DNA from: Pseudarthrobacter siccitolerans
Lineage (GTDB): Bacteria; Actinomycetota; Actinomycetes; Actinomycetales; Micrococcaceae
NCBI RefSeq assembly: GCF_030823375.1
Contig: NZ_JAUSXB010000001.1
Location: 868,001-932,000, forward strand
Direction of reading: 5' to 3'
Length of the DNA: 64,000 nucleotides
Shown: positions 47,436 through 56,264 of the stretch, one piece after another
How the letters are laid out: every line of letters begins with the position of its first letter
Numbering within the stretch: position 1 is the first letter of the stretch
Made by a program: the position numbers and the translations under genes
Notes under the pieces: model-generated
Database searches by the model: none
What the model saw: the letters and a program-made list of their open reading frames with translations, nothing else
What the model was told of the DNA's origin: nothing

Positions 47436-49343
47436 TCAGTCCTCTTCTTCCCATTCCGGGGTCATGTTGCGGGCAACCTGGATCTGGTCGTTGCTCACGC
47501 CGGCGGGCACCATTGGCCACACCATGGAGTTGGGGCTCACCACGAAGTCGATGACCACGGGGCGGTCATTGATTTCCAGCGCCTTCTGGATGGTGGCGTC
47601 AATGTCCTCGTCGCGTTCGCAGCGGAACGAGGCGCAGCCATAGGCCTCCCCCAGCTTGACGAAGTCCGGGATGCGGACGGTGTCGTGGCCGGTGTTGAGG
47701 TCGGTATTGGAGTAGCGGCCCTCGTAGAAGAGGGTCTGCCACTGGCGCACCATGCCCAGCGAAGAGTTGTTGATGACGGCAACCTTGATGGGGATTTTGT
47801 TGATGGCGCAGGTGGCCAGTTCCTGGTTGGTCATCTGGAAGCAGCCGTCGCCGTCGATGGCCCAGACCACACGGTCCGGCTCCCCCACCTTGGCGCCCAT
47901 GGCGGCCGGGACTGCGTAGCCCATGGTGCCGGCTCCGCCCGAGTTGAGCCAGGCGTGCGGACGCTCGTACTTGATGAACTGCGCGGCCCACATCTGGTGC
48001 TGGCCGACGCCCGCCACGTAGATGCCTTCGGGTCCGGTCAGCGCACCGATGCGCTCGATGACCTTTTGCGGCGCAGTCAGTCCGTCGTCCGGCTCGGTCC
48101 AGCCCAGCGGGTAGGTTTCCTTCAGGTTGTTAAGGAATGCCCACCAGGTGGTGAGGTCCGGCGTGCCGGCGGCCTCGAACTGGGTACGGACCGCCTCCGT
48201 GAGTTCGGGAATGATTTCCTTCACCGATCCCACAATCGGGACATCGGCGGTGCGGTTCTTGGAGATTTCGGCCGGGTCGATGTCCGCGTGGATGACCTTC
48301 GCGTGGGGTGCGAAGGTCTTCAGCACACCGGTGACGCGGTCATCGAACCGCGCGCCGAGGGTGATCAGGAGGTCGGACTGCTGCAGCGCGGTAACGGCCG
48401 AGACAGTGCCGTGCATGCCGGGCATGCCCATGTGCTGCGGATGGGAATCCGGGAACGAGCCCTTGGCCATCAGCGTGGTCACCACCGGGGCGCCAGTGGC
48501 CTCGGCGAGGGCCAGCAGCTCGGCAGAGGCATGGGCCTTGACCACACCGCCGCCCACGTAGAGCACGGGTTTGCGGGCTGCGGCGATCAGCTTGGCAGCC
48601 TCGCGCACCTGCTTGTTGTGTCCGCGGGTGACGGGACGGTAGCCGGGAAGGTCCACCCGGGGCGGCCAGGAGAAGGTCATCTGGCCAACCTGGGCGTCCT
48701 TGGCAACGTCCACCAGGACCGGGCCGGGGCGTCCGGTGGATGCCAGGTGGAACGCTTCGGCCATGACGTGCGGGATGTCGTTGGGATCGGTCACCAGGAA
48801 GGAGTGCTTGGTGATGGGCATCGTGATGCCCACGATGTCCGCTTCCTGGAAGGCGTCGGTGCCAATGACGCCGCTGGACACCTGGCCGGTGATGGCCACC
48901 AGCGGCACGGAGTCCATGTGGGCATCCATGATGGCGGTAACGAGGTTGGTGGCGCCGGGGCCTGAGGTGGCGATACAGACGCCCACCCGCCCGGTCACCA
49001 TGGCGTAGCCTTGCGCGGCGTGGCCGGCTCCCTGTTCGTGACGGACCAGGACGTGGTTCATGCTGGAGGCCATCAAGGGGTCATAGGTGGGCAGGATCGC
49101 GCCACCGGGCAAACCGAAAATATCGTCGACGCCGAGTTCTTCGAGCGAGCGGACAATAGCTTGCGAGCCGGTCATCACCGTGGGGGGTACAACGTTGTTC
49201 GGCCCGAGGACAGGAGAGGCGGCAGCAAGGTCGGCGACGACGACGGCGTGCTCAGCCGTGCGGTCGGCGCGTTCCGGAGCCTTGGTGGCTCCAGCGGACT
49301 TAGTAGCCATCAGCGAGGGGCTGATCGGCGATCCTTTGCTCAT
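47436..49343 (-). CDS. ilvB: Acetolactate synthase large (catalytic) subunit
   Basis: ThDP- and FAD-dependent condensation of pyruvate (or pyruvate + 2-ketobutyrate). 635 residues: N-terminal [19 protein letters not shown] (about 70-88), catalytic Glu region [18 protein letters not shown]-domain [11 protein letters not shown], and ThDP/Mg motif [29 protein letters not shown] (reduced) near 500. A Ser/Ala/Lys-rich leader of ~35 residues precedes it. AAGGAAGAG lies before the ATG. Expression is probably set by the attenuator directly upstream. Confidence 0.96.
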   Translation of the reverse strand: MSKGSPISPSLMATKSAGATKAPERADRTAEHAVVVADLAAASPVLGPNNVVPPTVMTGSQAIVRSLEELGVDDIFGLPGGAILPTYDPLMASSMNHVLVRHEQGAGHAAQGYAMVTGRVGVCIATSGPGATNLVTAIMDAHMDSVPLVAITGQVSSGVIGTDAFQEADIVGITMPITKHSFLVTDPNDIPHVMAEAFHLASTGRPGPVLVDVAKDAQVGQMTFSWPPRVDLPGYRPVTRGHNKQVREAAKLIAAARKPVLYVGGGVVKAHASAELLALAEATGAPVVTTLMAKGSFPDSHPQHMGMPGMHGTVSAVTALQQSDLLITLGARFDDRVTGVLKTFAPHAKVIHADIDPAEISKNRTADVPIVGSVKEIIPELTEAVRTQFEAAGTPDLTTWWAFLNNLKETYPLGWTEPDDGLTAPQKVIERIGALTGPEGIYVAGVGQHQMWAAQFIKYERPHAWLNSGGAGTMGYAVPAAMGAKVGEPDRVVWAIDGDGCFQMTNQELATCAINKIPIKVAVINNSSLGMVRQWQTLFYEGRYSNTDLNTGHDTVRIPDFVKLGEAYGCASFRCERDEDIDATIQKALEINDRPVVIDFVVSPNSMVWPMVPAGVSNDQIQVARNMTPEWEEED

Positions 49344-49392
49344 CGGACTCTTCCTTGTGGATCATCTGTGGTTCTTGGAAACTGCGGGAAAT

Positions 49393-49430
49393 AAAAAAAC
49401 CCCTCAGCCTGGCGGCTCTTCGAGGGGTTT
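49393..49430 (-). terminator. Attenuator terminator of ilvB
   Basis: On the minus strand AAACCCCTC ... GAGGGGTTTTTTT with a GC-rich inner loop: a classical hairpin followed by seven T. It lies between the leader peptide stop (49455) and the ilvB ATG (49343), i.e. inside the leader transcript, so it can stop transcription before ilvB. Confidence 0.88.
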
Positions 49431-49454
49431 GCGCGTGACGGTTCGTTACCAGGG

Positions 49455-49511
49455 CTAATGTGCCACGCGCTTGGTAAGGACGACGACGGTGCCGGCGGTA
49501 ACGAAAGTCAT
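49455..49511 (-). CDS. ilvB leader peptide (18 residues)
   Basis: ATG at 49511 to TAG at 49455-49457 encodes MTFVTAGTVVVLTKRVAH, with five Val (three in a row) and one Leu in 18 codons: the composition expected for a branched-chain amino acid sensor. CGTTACC in codons 3-5 (as TTCGTTACC) is perfectly complementary to GGTAACGAA just after the stop, and GCGCGTG (codons 14-16) to CACGCGC that runs into the terminator stem. These alternative pairings are the hallmark of ribosome-mediated attenuation, described for ilvBNC in Corynebacterium glutamicum. I see no strong ribosome-binding site except GAGGG 13 nt upstream. Confidence 0.82.
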   Translation of the reverse strand: MTFVTAGTVVVLTKRVAH

Positions 49512-49592
49512 GAGTTCAGTGTTCCCTCTGGGCAAGATACGTGTCAACGAGGCGTTGCACGATCTCACCATGTGGACGTCATTGTCCACTTA

Positions 49593-49617
49593 TTGATCCC
49601 TCCGCTGGAGGGATCAA
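49593..49617. other. Inverted repeat upstream of ilvB leader
   Basis: TTGATCCCTCC-GCT-GGAGGGATCAA, 11-bp perfect arms, about 80 bp before the ilvB leader ATG and about 100 bp after the ilvD stop. It could be a regulator site for ilvB or part of the ilvD 3' structure. No T-run. Confidence 0.55.
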
Positions 49618-49672
49618 ACCTACAGCTAATCACCCCCACCCGGAAGGGCTTAATAAGGGTGATGCCGAGGGG

Positions 49673-49709
49673 CCCCTTGTGTGAGGCGCTCAGCGCCTCA
49701 CACAAGGGG
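49673..49709 (-). terminator. Long palindrome at the ilvD 3' end (probable terminator)
   Basis: CCCCTTGTGTGAGGCGCT-C-AGCGCCTCACACAAGGGG: 18-bp perfect arms with a single-base centre, starting 7 bp past the ilvD stop. The flanks extend the pairing (GGGTGAT ... ATCACCC) into the last codons of ilvD. No T-run; likely a factor-dependent or structural 3' end, giving separation between ilvD and ilvB transcripts. Confidence 0.65.
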
Positions 49710-49715
49710 AAGGTA

Positions 49716-51437
49716 TCACCCGCAGTATGCGCCTGTTGAGGCGCTGTGCACCAGTTTGGCGTACTTGGCGAGGACACCCTTGGTATACCTGGCCGGCAGC
49801 GGCTCCCAGCCCACCTTGCGGGTTTCGAGCTCGGCTTCGTCCACCAGGAGGTCGAAGCTGCGGGCCGCGATGTCCACGCGGATCCGGTCGCCGTCCTGCA
49901 CGAACGCGATGGGGCCGCCGTCGACCGCTTCCGGGGCAACGTGGCCGATGCACAGGCCGGTGGTGCCGCCGGAGAACCGGCCGTCGGTGAGGAGGAGGAC
50001 GTCCTTGCCCAGGCCCGCACCCTTGATGGCGCCGGTGATGGCGAGCATTTCGCGCATACCCGGCCCGCCCTTGGGGCCTTCATAGCGGATGACCACAACG
50101 TCGCCGGCATGGATCCGGCCCTTGTCCAGGGCGTCGAGGGCGCCCTGTTCACGTTCGAAGACGCGGGCAGTGCCTTCAAAGACGTCAGCGTCAAAGCCCG
50201 CGCTCTTCACCACTGCGCCTTCGGGGGCCATGGTGCCGTGCAGGATGGTAATGCCGCCGGTCTTGTGGATGGGGTTGTCCAGCGCGCGCAGGATCTTGCC
50301 GTCCAGGTCCGGCGGGTTGATCGCCGCGAGGTTCTCGGCAACGGTCTTGCCGGTGACAGTGAGGCAGTCGCCGTGCAGCAGCCCGGCGTCGAGCAGTGCG
50401 CGCATGATGACCGGCACGCCGCCGATCTTGTCGACGTCGGTCATCACGTAACGGCCGAAGGGCTTGAGGTCACCCAGGTGCGGGATCCTGTCGCCGATGC
50501 GGTTGAAGTCGTCAAGGGTGAGTTCAACTTCGGCCTCGCGGGCGATGGCCAGCAGGTGCAGGACGGCGTTGGTGGAGCCGCCGAAGGCCATGGTGACAGC
50601 GATGGCGTTCTCGAAGGCCTTCTTGGTCATGATGTCGCGGGCGGTGATTCCCTGGCGGAGCAGGTTGACCACCGCTTCCCCGGACTTGCGGGCGAATTCA
50701 TCACGACGGCGGTCTGCCGAGGGCGGGGCAGCGGAGCCGGGCAGTGACATGCCGAGCGCCTCGCCGATGCAGGCCATGGTGTTGGCCGTGTACATGCCGC
50801 CGCAGGCGCCTTCGCCCGGACAGATGGCCTTTTCGATCCGGGTCAGGTCTTCCATGCTCATCTTGCCTGCGGCGCAGGCTCCGACAGCTTCGAAAGCGTC
50901 AATGAGGGTGACTTCCTTTTCGGAGCCGTCCTCGAGCTTGACCCAGCCGGGCATGATGGAGCCGGCGTAGAGGAAAACGCTGGACAGGTCCAGGCGGGCT
51001 GCAGCCATCAGCATGCCCGGGAGGGACTTGTCACAGCCGGCCAGCAGGACCGAACCGTCAATGCGCTCGGCCTGCATCACGGTTTCCACGGAGTCGGCAA
51101 TAACTTCGCGGGAAACCAGTGAGAAGTGCATGCCTTCGTGGCCCATGGAGATGCCGTCCGAAACGGAGATGGTGCCGAACTGCATGGGGAACCCGCCGCC
51201 TGCGTGGACGCCTTCTTTGGCGCCCTGGGCAAGCCGGTTCAGTGAAAGGTTGCACGGGGTGATTTCGTTCCAGGAGCTGGCGACACCCACCTGGGGCTTG
51301 GCGAAGTCGTCATCGCCCATGCCGACCGCGCGGAACATGCCCCGCGCGGGGGCGGCGTGGATGCCGTCCGTTACTACCCGGCTGCGCGGTTTGATGTCAG
51401 GCTTGTTGTCGGTTCCCGTCAGGGTGTCCTCACTCAT
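49716..51437 (-). CDS. ilvD: Dihydroxy-acid dehydratase
   Basis: Third common step in isoleucine/valine synthesis. 573 residues with the Fe-S ligands in [15 protein letters not shown] (about 110-124) and [13 protein letters not shown], plus [23 protein letters not shown] (reduced) and the C-terminal [20 protein letters not shown]. Complete. No ribosome-binding site before the ATG; TAGACT (51445-51450) lies 7 bp upstream, so the mRNA could be leaderless. It is upstream of ilvB-ilvN-ilvC in the same direction. Confidence 0.96.
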   Translation of the reverse strand: MSEDTLTGTDNKPDIKPRSRVVTDGIHAAPARGMFRAVGMGDDDFAKPQVGVASSWNEITPCNLSLNRLAQGAKEGVHAGGGFPMQFGTISVSDGISMGHEGMHFSLVSREVIADSVETVMQAERIDGSVLLAGCDKSLPGMLMAAARLDLSSVFLYAGSIMPGWVKLEDGSEKEVTLIDAFEAVGACAAGKMSMEDLTRIEKAICPGEGACGGMYTANTMACIGEALGMSLPGSAAPPSADRRRDEFARKSGEAVVNLLRQGITARDIMTKKAFENAIAVTMAFGGSTNAVLHLLAIAREAEVELTLDDFNRIGDRIPHLGDLKPFGRYVMTDVDKIGGVPVIMRALLDAGLLHGDCLTVTGKTVAENLAAINPPDLDGKILRALDNPIHKTGGITILHGTMAPEGAVVKSAGFDADVFEGTARVFEREQGALDALDKGRIHAGDVVVIRYEGPKGGPGMREMLAITGAIKGAGLGKDVLLLTDGRFSGGTTGLCIGHVAPEAVDGGPIAFVQDGDRIRVDIAARSFDLLVDEAELETRKVGWEPLPARYTKGVLAKYAKLVHSASTGAYCG

Positions 51438-51764
51438 AGGGGAAAGTCTATGGCTCCGCGGAACGGCGCAACGACAGACCGACGTCCTTTAAGCGCAAAA
51501 ACGGGAAATTTCTGACCAGATGATGGACTGCCGTCTCGAATGATGAGATCACCCGCTGCTCGCGGCTTGGTCTTTTGTGGTTTGGATCACCTTCCGCTGG
51601 ATGTGTCTGACGGAGGTCATCCCGCCCTCACTGCCCCTCACCTGGACGGGCCACGTACTGCCCCGCGAAAAAGGACGTCCCTGCAGGTCAAAGTGCTGGA
51701 CAGCACTGTGGACCCGACGTAGCGTCGGGCAAAGGAGCTTGCCAAACCGACTGAAGGGATTGCC
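51438..51764. other. Intergenic region upstream of ilvD and the sunset-domain gene
   Basis: 327 bp between divergent genes. On the ilvD side there is a TAGACT -10-like hexamer at 51445-51450 on the minus strand. On the other side GAAGGGA precedes the ATG at 51765, and a CCGACG-TAG-CGTCGG hairpin lies near 51714. No further gene or RNA is visible. Confidence 0.5.
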
Positions 51765-52907
51765 ATGGAAGCTGTCTTCTTGATCATTCTGCTCGTTGTG
51801 CTGGCGGGCGTTGTCTGGTGGCGGCTGAACGCCAAAAAGTCCGCTGCTGCGCGCGAGGCCGGCGGGCAGGCCGAAAGGACCCGCGCCGACGGCGGTACCC
51901 GGACTGACGGTGCACTTTCCGGCGGCAGCGCCGCAGCTTCCGCCGAAGCTGCGGGCACCTCCGGTATAGCCGGTGCAGCAGGATTCGGGCGCCCGGCAGA
52001 ACCTGCAGCCCCCACCACCGCCGACGAGCCGGCCGGGACTGCCGCCCGGGCCCATGACGTTCCCGCCGCCGGGACACAGCGCAGCGGTGCGGGGTCCTCC
52101 TCAGTGGGTACCGCAGCCGCCGCTGACAGCGGGCGAGACTCCGGGAGCTCGGAAGGCTCCGGAAGCGTGCAAGGCGCCGACCGGGAAGAACGGCGGATCC
52201 AGGATCAGGCTGAATGGGAAACCCAGTGGTCGGAGGCTTCAGGTTCAGCCCCGGCCCATGAAGGCGAGGCTTCACGGCAAAGCGCGGCCCACCGGGAAGC
52301 AACGGCCCAGCGGGAAGGGGCAGCGGCGACGACGCCAGTCCCGCCCGCGCAAAGCGGGTCCGGTGCAGTGCCTTCCGAAACCGGAGAGGATACCGCCGGC
52401 GCCTCGCAGCCCGTTCACCACACCGAGTACACCGCGCCCCACGCCCCTACCCTCCCCGGGGCCGAAACGGCCGCAGTGGAAGAGCCAGGGGACACAGGTA
52501 TCGCAGGCGCCGCCGAAGCCGGCAACGCAACGGCTTCTTCCGGCGGTGCCGGCACCGGCCTCCCCGGCGACGCCGCCGCAACGGAAACGCAGGATCGGAC
52601 GCAATCTTCCGCACTGGTGGAAACCGGCTCTGACCATATGCAGGACCAGCCCGCGGCTATGCCTTCGACAGGAACGGAACCAGCGGGGCACCTGGCGGCG
52701 GAAGAGCCCTACGGTATGGGCTCGGCGTCGGCTGCCTCTGACGGAAGCGGGCCCGCGGATTACACCGTCAAGGCCGACGCCGGCGCCATGGTGTACTACG
52801 AGGAGGGACACCCCGAGTATGAGCAGACCAGGGCCGATGTGTGGTTCGAATCGCCTGCCCATGCCGAAGCTGCGGGCTTCAGGGCGCCGCGGCGGAGGCG
52901 CATCTAG
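51765..52907 (+). CDS. Membrane-anchored sunset-domain protein (ArfC-like)
   Basis: 380 residues. N-terminal helix (AVFLIILLVVLAGVVWWRL, about 3-21) anchors it, followed by a ~300-residue Ala/Gly/Ser/Glu/Thr-rich low-complexity region that is probably disordered. The last ~45 residues (DYTVKADAGAMVYYEEGHPEYEQTRADVWFESPAHAEAAGF, reduced) match the sunset domain seen in ArfC-like channel accessory proteins and at the C-terminus of some ribosomal L17. Role unknown; the long linker would let the domain reach far from the membrane. GAAGGGA precedes the ATG. Its end overlaps the next gene by 47 bp. Confidence 0.8.
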   Translation: MEAVFLIILLVVLAGVVWWRLNAKKSAAAREAGGQAERTRADGGTRTDGALSGGSAAASAEAAGTSGIAGAAGFGRPAEPAAPTTADEPAGTAARAHDVPAAGTQRSGAGSSSVGTAAAADSGRDSGSSEGSGSVQGADREERRIQDQAEWETQWSEASGSAPAHEGEASRQSAAHREATAQREGAAATTPVPPAQSGSGAVPSETGEDTAGASQPVHHTEYTAPHAPTLPGAETAAVEEPGDTGIAGAAEAGNATASSGGAGTGLPGDAAATETQDRTQSSALVETGSDHMQDQPAAMPSTGTEPAGHLAAEEPYGMGSASAASDGSGPADYTVKADAGAMVYYEEGHPEYEQTRADVWFESPAHAEAAGFRAPRRRRI

Positions 52908-54018
52908 CACCGCTCGTGCCGCATCGCGGGGGCAGGCTGGTGCGGGCGCGCTGGCTGCGGCCGTCTGCCTCGCGCTGCTCCTGGCGTCCTGCACAGGAAA
53001 GCCCGATGGCACGCCCACGGGAAGCAGCCCCTCGCTGAGTAGCACAACCAGTGCCGATCCGGCCCCGGGAACACCGCAGCGCCTGGATCTGCAGCTGGAA
53101 ATCCCCTGGGCCGCAGTGTTCCTGCCGGACGGAACAGCGGTGATCTCGGAGCGCGACACCGCCCTTCTCAAAGCCGTCCGTGGGGGCGAAGCCAGGGAAC
53201 TGGGTAGAGTTCCGGGCGTGGTTCCGGGAGGGGAAGGCGGCCTGCTGGGGCTTGCGGTGTCCCCCGCTTTCGCAACCGACCGCTATCTTTATGCCTACTT
53301 CACCTCCGGGTCGGACAACAGGATTGCCCGCCTTCGCCTGGCGGCGGCCAGTGACGGCACGCTCTCCCTCGGGGAACCGGAAGTGATCTTCACAGGGATT
53401 CCGAAGGCCTCCACCCATAACGGGGGCAGGATCCGTTTCGGACCGGACGGGCTGCTGTATGCAGGGACCGGCGATTCCCAGCGCAGGGACCAGCCGCAGG
53501 ATCCGGAGGCGCTGGGCGGGAAGATCCTTCGCCTGACACCCGACGGCGATCCGGCCCCGGGCAATCCGTTCGGCAATGCTGTTTACAGCCTGGGACACAG
53601 GAACGTCCAGGGGTTGGCCTGGGACAGTGAGGGGCGGTTGTGGGCCAGCGAGTTCGGGCCGGACGTGGATGACGAACTGAACCTGGTTGTGCCCGGCGGC
53701 AACTACGGGTGGCCTGCCGTCACCGGCGCTCCCCACCGCTCCGGGTTCCAGGACGCAAAAGTCGTATGGCCGGCAACGAGTGAATCCTCACCCAGCGGAC
53801 TGGAAATTGTGGGCTCAACGGCGTACCTGGGTGCACTACGCGGCGAGCGGATGTGGACAGTGCCCTTGGCCGGAGAGGAAGCCGGCACGCCTGTGGGCTA
53901 CTTCACACGCGAATTCGGACGGATCCGGGATGTGGTCCACACTCCGGAGGGCGGTTTTTGGTTGCTGACAAACAACGAAAACCCCGACTTTGTGCTGGTT
54001 TTGCCCCCTCCGGACTGA
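52861..54018 (+). CDS. PQQ-type glucose/sorbosone dehydrogenase-like lipoprotein
   Basis: 385 residues: basic N-terminus, hydrophobic ALAAAVCLALLLASC with the lipobox Cys at about 42, then a six-bladed beta-propeller of the GSDH family. Visible blades: PWAAVFLPDGTAVISERD, GLLGLAVSPAFATDRYLYAYFT, THNGGRIRFGPDGLLYAGTGDS, GHRNVQGLAWDSEGRLWASEFGPD and VVPGGNYGWPAVTG. These contain the catalytic His (first of THNGG) and PQQ/Ca region typical of soluble aldose dehydrogenases. The ATG at 52861 overlaps the preceding gene; an ATG at 52837 is possible. PQQ synthesis genes are not nearby. Confidence 0.85.
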   Translation: MPKLRASGRRGGGASSTARAASRGQAGAGALAAAVCLALLLASCTGKPDGTPTGSSPSLSSTTSADPAPGTPQRLDLQLEIPWAAVFLPDGTAVISERDTALLKAVRGGEARELGRVPGVVPGGEGGLLGLAVSPAFATDRYLYAYFTSGSDNRIARLRLAAASDGTLSLGEPEVIFTGIPKASTHNGGRIRFGPDGLLYAGTGDSQRRDQPQDPEALGGKILRLTPDGDPAPGNPFGNAVYSLGHRNVQGLAWDSEGRLWASEFGPDVDDELNLVVPGGNYGWPAVTGAPHRSGFQDAKVVWPATSESSPSGLEIVGSTAYLGALRGERMWTVPLAGEEAGTPVGYFTREFGRIRDVVHTPEGGFWLLTNNENPDFVLVLPPPD

Positions 54019-54042
54019 CCGGGGCCAGGCGGCCAGCGCCGA

Positions 54043-54072
54043 TTTCACATGCACCAAAAGTTCGTGTAGAGT
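54043..54072 (+). promoter_or_regulatory. Probable promoter of tRNA-Lys
   Basis: TTTCAC (54043-54048), 18-bp spacer, TAGAGT (54067-54072), about 62 bp before tRNA-Lys. Reasonable sigma-A-type match; nothing else between the dehydrogenase stop and the tRNA looks like a promoter. Confidence 0.42.
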
Positions 54073-54133
54073 TTCATGTCGTTGCGGAGATCAACGGGGA
54101 AAGAAAAAGCCCCAAACGATTGAAACAAAAGAT

Positions 54134-54206
54134 GCACCTCTAGCTCAATTGGCAGAGCAATTGACTCTTAATCAATGGGTTCCGGGTTCAAGTCCCGGGG
54201 GGTGCA
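54134..54206 (+). tRNA. tRNA-Lys (anticodon CTT)
   Basis: 73-nt cloverleaf: acceptor GCACCTC/GGGGTGC (one T-G), D-arm AGCTC-AATTGGCA-GAGC, anticodon stem ATTGA/TCAAT with loop CTCTTAA (anticodon CTT), and T-arm CCGGG-TTCAAGT-CCCGG. CCA is encoded at 54207-54209. Confidence 0.97.
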
Positions 54207-54214
54207 CCACTGGG

Positions 54215-54258
54215 AAAACAGCCTCCGGCTTGCGGAAACGCAAACCGGAGGCTGTTTT
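54215..54258 (+). terminator. Intrinsic terminator after tRNA-Lys
   Basis: AAAACAGCCTCCGG / CCGGAGGCTGTTTT, 14-bp stem with a loop that itself can pair (TTGCGGAAACGCAA), followed by GTTGTG. Directly after the tRNA. Confidence 0.85.
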
Positions 54259-54350
54259 GTTGTGCCGGAGCCCCGGCTGATTCACAGGGCAGGCTTAAGT
54301 CTCAAAGAACTTGGCACAGCGCCCCGTCCAACCTTGCAGAATTACCGAGG

Positions 54351-54650
54351 AACGCTCCATCACCTCCTGCATCAAATCGGCAAACGCTCCATCACCTCCT
54401 GCATCAAATCGGCGAAGGCTCCGTACTTTTTATGTTTCCCCGGGAAAACCCTCCTGCACCCAGGCTCGCGGCAGCACCGCCGTCGAACCCCGCCCGGGAC
54501 GTGATGAGGCGTCCGGCGGGAAAGGCGCAGGACGTGATGAGGCGTCCGGCGGGAAGGCGCAGGACGTGATGGGGCGTCGCGCGAAATGGTGCGGGAGGTG
54601 ATGGGGCGTTGCGCGTAAAGCCGCGGAAGGTGATGGCGCGTCGCCGGAAG
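54351..54650. repeat. Composite repeat element, copy C (two 32-bp-period inverted arms)
   Basis: Left arm: units at 54351, 54383 and a degraded one at 54415 (period 32) with AACGCTCCATCACCTCCTGC followed by ATCAAATCGG. Right arm: GTGATG cores at 54501, 54534, 54566, 54598 and 54630 (periods 33, 32, 32, 32) in the other orientation. Between them a centre with CAGCACCGCCGTCGAACC at 54472-54489, the exact reverse complement of copy A's centre. The left-arm spacer (ATCAAAT) and right-arm pattern (GGGGCGTTG ... GGGAGGTGATG) also recur in copy A. It fills the gap between the tRNA-Lys terminator and the marR stop; I see no gene here. Confidence 0.85.
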
Positions 54651-54741
54651 GTCATGAACGAAAAAAATAAAGCGTGACCCCAGCCTGCTAGGGCTGTGAT
54701 CACGCCGGGCGCCGGCAATGCCGGCGGAAGCGGGACGGCCT

Positions 54742-55209
54742 CTACGGGGTCAGGGACGGGTTTTCGATAAGTGCTTGGGCAGTGGACGATCCGAACTGGC
54801 TCGCAAGCTCGCGGACCACTGCCTTGAGTTCCTGCCGGAGGACGTCGGGGTCGATGGTGGCCGCTGCCAGGACTGTACGTTCCATCTCGACGGCGGCGGC
54901 GACGGCTTCCTTGCCCCTCTCGGTGAGGGACACCACGTGGCTGCGGCGGTCAGAGGTGCTGCGAACCCTGGCGATGTGGCCGTGGGCCTCCAGGCGGCTA
55001 AGGGTTTTGCCCATGGTCTGGGCCTGGACCCGCACGTATTGGGCAAGCTGGGCCTGAGTCATGGGGCCCTGCGCGTTGAGGACCTCGATGGCAATAACAC
55101 CGGCATGGGTGAGACCGATAGCGCCGAGTTTTTCATTCCAGGAGTGTTCTACGAGGCGCGCAGCAGTGGACAAGAGGCGCCCTGTGGGCCATTGATCCAT
55201 ATCAGGCAT
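54742..55209 (-). CDS. MarR-family transcriptional regulator
   Basis: About 155 residues from the ATG at 55209 (PDMDQWPTGRLLSTAARLVEHSW). Winged helix in the middle: LTHAGVIAIEVLNAQGPMTQAQLAQYVRVQAQTMGKTLSRLEAHGHIARVRSTSDRRSHVVSLTERG (reduced), with the wing arginines DRRSHVV intact. No cysteine, so it is not a thiol-based OhrR/peroxide sensor. Divergent from the Bcp peroxiredoxin gene with about 87 bp between; control of that gene and of itself is a reasonable guess. Alternative starts: 55200 (ATG) or 55227 (TTG). Confidence 0.88.
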   Translation of the reverse strand: MPDMDQWPTGRLLSTAARLVEHSWNEKLGAIGLTHAGVIAIEVLNAQGPMTQAQLAQYVRVQAQTMGKTLSRLEAHGHIARVRSTSDRRSHVVSLTERGKEAVAAAVEMERTVLAAATIDPDVLRQELKAVVRELASQFGSSTAQALIENPSLTP

Positions 55210-55296
55210 AGCAGCAAGTATAGCCAAGTGTCGATTAGCAGTGCTCCGGCCTGCTTACTAGGCTGTTGTGTCCCGCCTGCAATAAGGAGAAAAACA

Positions 55297-55770
<474 letters not shown>

Positions 55771-55808
55771 CCCTGCCGCCGCTGACGCAGCTCACGCCTG
55801 CGCGACGC

Positions 55809-55814
55809 TACAAT
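55809..55814 (+). promoter_or_regulatory. -10-like hexamer before tRNA-Leu
   Basis: TACAAT, about 73 bp upstream of tRNA-Leu, followed by AAAAAC. No clear -35 at normal spacing; weak call. Confidence 0.35.
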
Positions 55815-55886
55815 AAAAACTGGCATCCGCCGTCGTACGTTTCCGGCCCTGGTTCAGGCGCTTGAACATCCGGCGCGGGCAGCCAA

Positions 55887-55968
55887 GCGCGAGTGGTGAA
55901 ATTGGCAGACACGCAGGATTTAGGTTCCTGTGCCTTCGGGCGTGGGGGTTCAAGTCCCCCCTTGCGCA
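55887..55968 (+). tRNA. tRNA-Leu (anticodon TAG)
   Basis: 82-nt class II tRNA: acceptor GCGCGAG/CTTGCGC, anticodon stem CAGGA/TCCTG with loop TTTAGGT (anticodon TAG, reads CUA/CUG-type), variable arm TGCCTTCGGGCG, and T-arm GGGGG-TTCAAGT-CCCCC. CCA not encoded. Confidence 0.96.
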
Positions 55969-55975
55969 CTGAACG

Positions 55976-56026
55976 AAAAAGATCCCCCGGCCTATGTGAC
56001 CAGTTCACGGGCCGGGGGATCTTTTT
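55976..56026 (+). terminator. Intrinsic terminator after tRNA-Leu
   Basis: AAAAAGATCCCCCGGCC / GGCCGGGGGATCTTTTT, 17-bp perfect stem, loop of about 17 nt that can form an inner pair, ending in a T-run. Strong. Confidence 0.9.
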
Positions 56027-56264
56027 GTTTCCCGGCCGTACATAGGGCTCGGCGGCCACCAACGCGGCCCCGGCGTGCAAAGAATTCCCGGGAATCACGG
56101 ACGCGCCGAAAAAGACCTTGAAGTTGACCCATCCATGTTTCTGCAGCAGCCGAATACCCAGTGAGACACCAGCCAACGGCAGGTGCCCACCAGCCAGAAG
56201 CAATCAGCGCCGCGGACATCCCGTTCACGGACAGGTAAACATGTTCAACCCAAGGAGAACCAAA

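Noticed and set aside
49542..49547. TTGACA (minus strand) as -35 of ilvB
   Set aside because: No acceptable -10 hexamer lies 16-18 bp downstream, so I did not call a promoter, although one must be in this area.
49681..49739. Small ORF-like frames across the ilvD palindrome
   Set aside because: They consist of the palindrome translated and have no start signal.
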